Positions 63,811-64,000 of a DNA stretch of 64,000 nucleotides are shown here, piece by piece; position 1 is the first letter of the stretch, and each line of letters opens with the position of its first letter. The DNA is taken from NCBI RefSeq assembly GCF_014805625.2, contig NW_023998415.1, positions 48,890,461 to 48,954,460 of the forward strand, read 5' to 3'. The position numbers and the translations under genes were made by a program. The notes under the pieces were generated by a model. The model searched no databases. It saw only the letters and a list, made by a program, of their open reading frames with translations, and had not been told where the DNA came from. The DNA is from Glossina fuscipes. Lineage: Eukaryota > Arthropoda > Insecta > Diptera > Glossinidae.

Positions 63811-64000
63811 CAATTTTTGCGATATGTATTGATGAAGATTCGGTTCATCGGGGTGTTGTAGCCCAAGGACAAACGCTGTTGAAAATGTTTCAGACTGGAA
63901 CACTTTTTCGATCGCTTCCCATACAACGCCTTATTTTGAAAAGTCGTTAAATGACGTACTAAGCGTATTAAGCGAATTGGTGCAAAGGATCTCATAGTGT

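Noticed and set aside
1..64000. tRNA, rRNA, known microRNA, CRISPR or bacterial-type operon
   Set aside because: I scanned by eye for B-box-like sequences, familiar fly microRNAs and regular spaced repeats and saw none; a proper covariance search was not possible.

Overview
The window looks like non-coding DNA from a higher fly (Diptera, possibly a tephritid or a relative; this is inference). It is strongly AT-rich and full of TA, GT, GA, TTA and poly(A)/poly(T) runs. It contains dispersed short elements resembling the Drosophila DINE-1/INE-1 family, carries dead mariner-type transposases, and has a 400-base assembly gap at 13162-13561. I see no complete, confidently identifiable protein-coding gene, no rRNA, tRNA or CRISPR, and nothing bacterial. 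It is most simply read as a large intron or intergenic tract built from decayed mobile elements.

What I can support best are transposon fossils found by reading translated motifs. There are three separate remains of Tc1/mariner-superfamily transposases: plus strand near 10.6-10.9 kb, minus strand at 33.2-33.5 kb, and plus strand at 54.4-54.7 kb. Each has frameshifts or stops, and two or three show substituted catalytic residues. A minus-strand mosaic at 50.2-52.4 kb holds a non-LTR retrotransposon endonuclease piece (GDFNA motif), a piece like the FLYWCH/MULE-type transposon proteins, and an open segment that may be a later part of the same MULE protein. About a dozen DINE-1-like fragments occur in both orientations; the clearest are at 3.4, 3.8, 25.7, 26.5, 30.5, 36.3 and 39.4 kb.

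Several stretches look coding without being recognisable: minus strand 9.4-10.2, 28.6-29.4 and 42.2-42.7 kb; plus strand 5.2-5.8 and 58.6-59.0 kb. A few short open segments are bounded by plausible splice signals (14.15, 22.6, 23.3, 55.8 and 61.0 kb). The first 69 bases may be the end of a coding exon entering from the left. These are low-confidence candidates, because AT-rich DNA yields open runs of this size by chance.

No operon-like or pathway organisation exists here. What ties the region together is its history: repeated insertion and decay of small DNA transposons and a LINE, followed by microsatellite growth.
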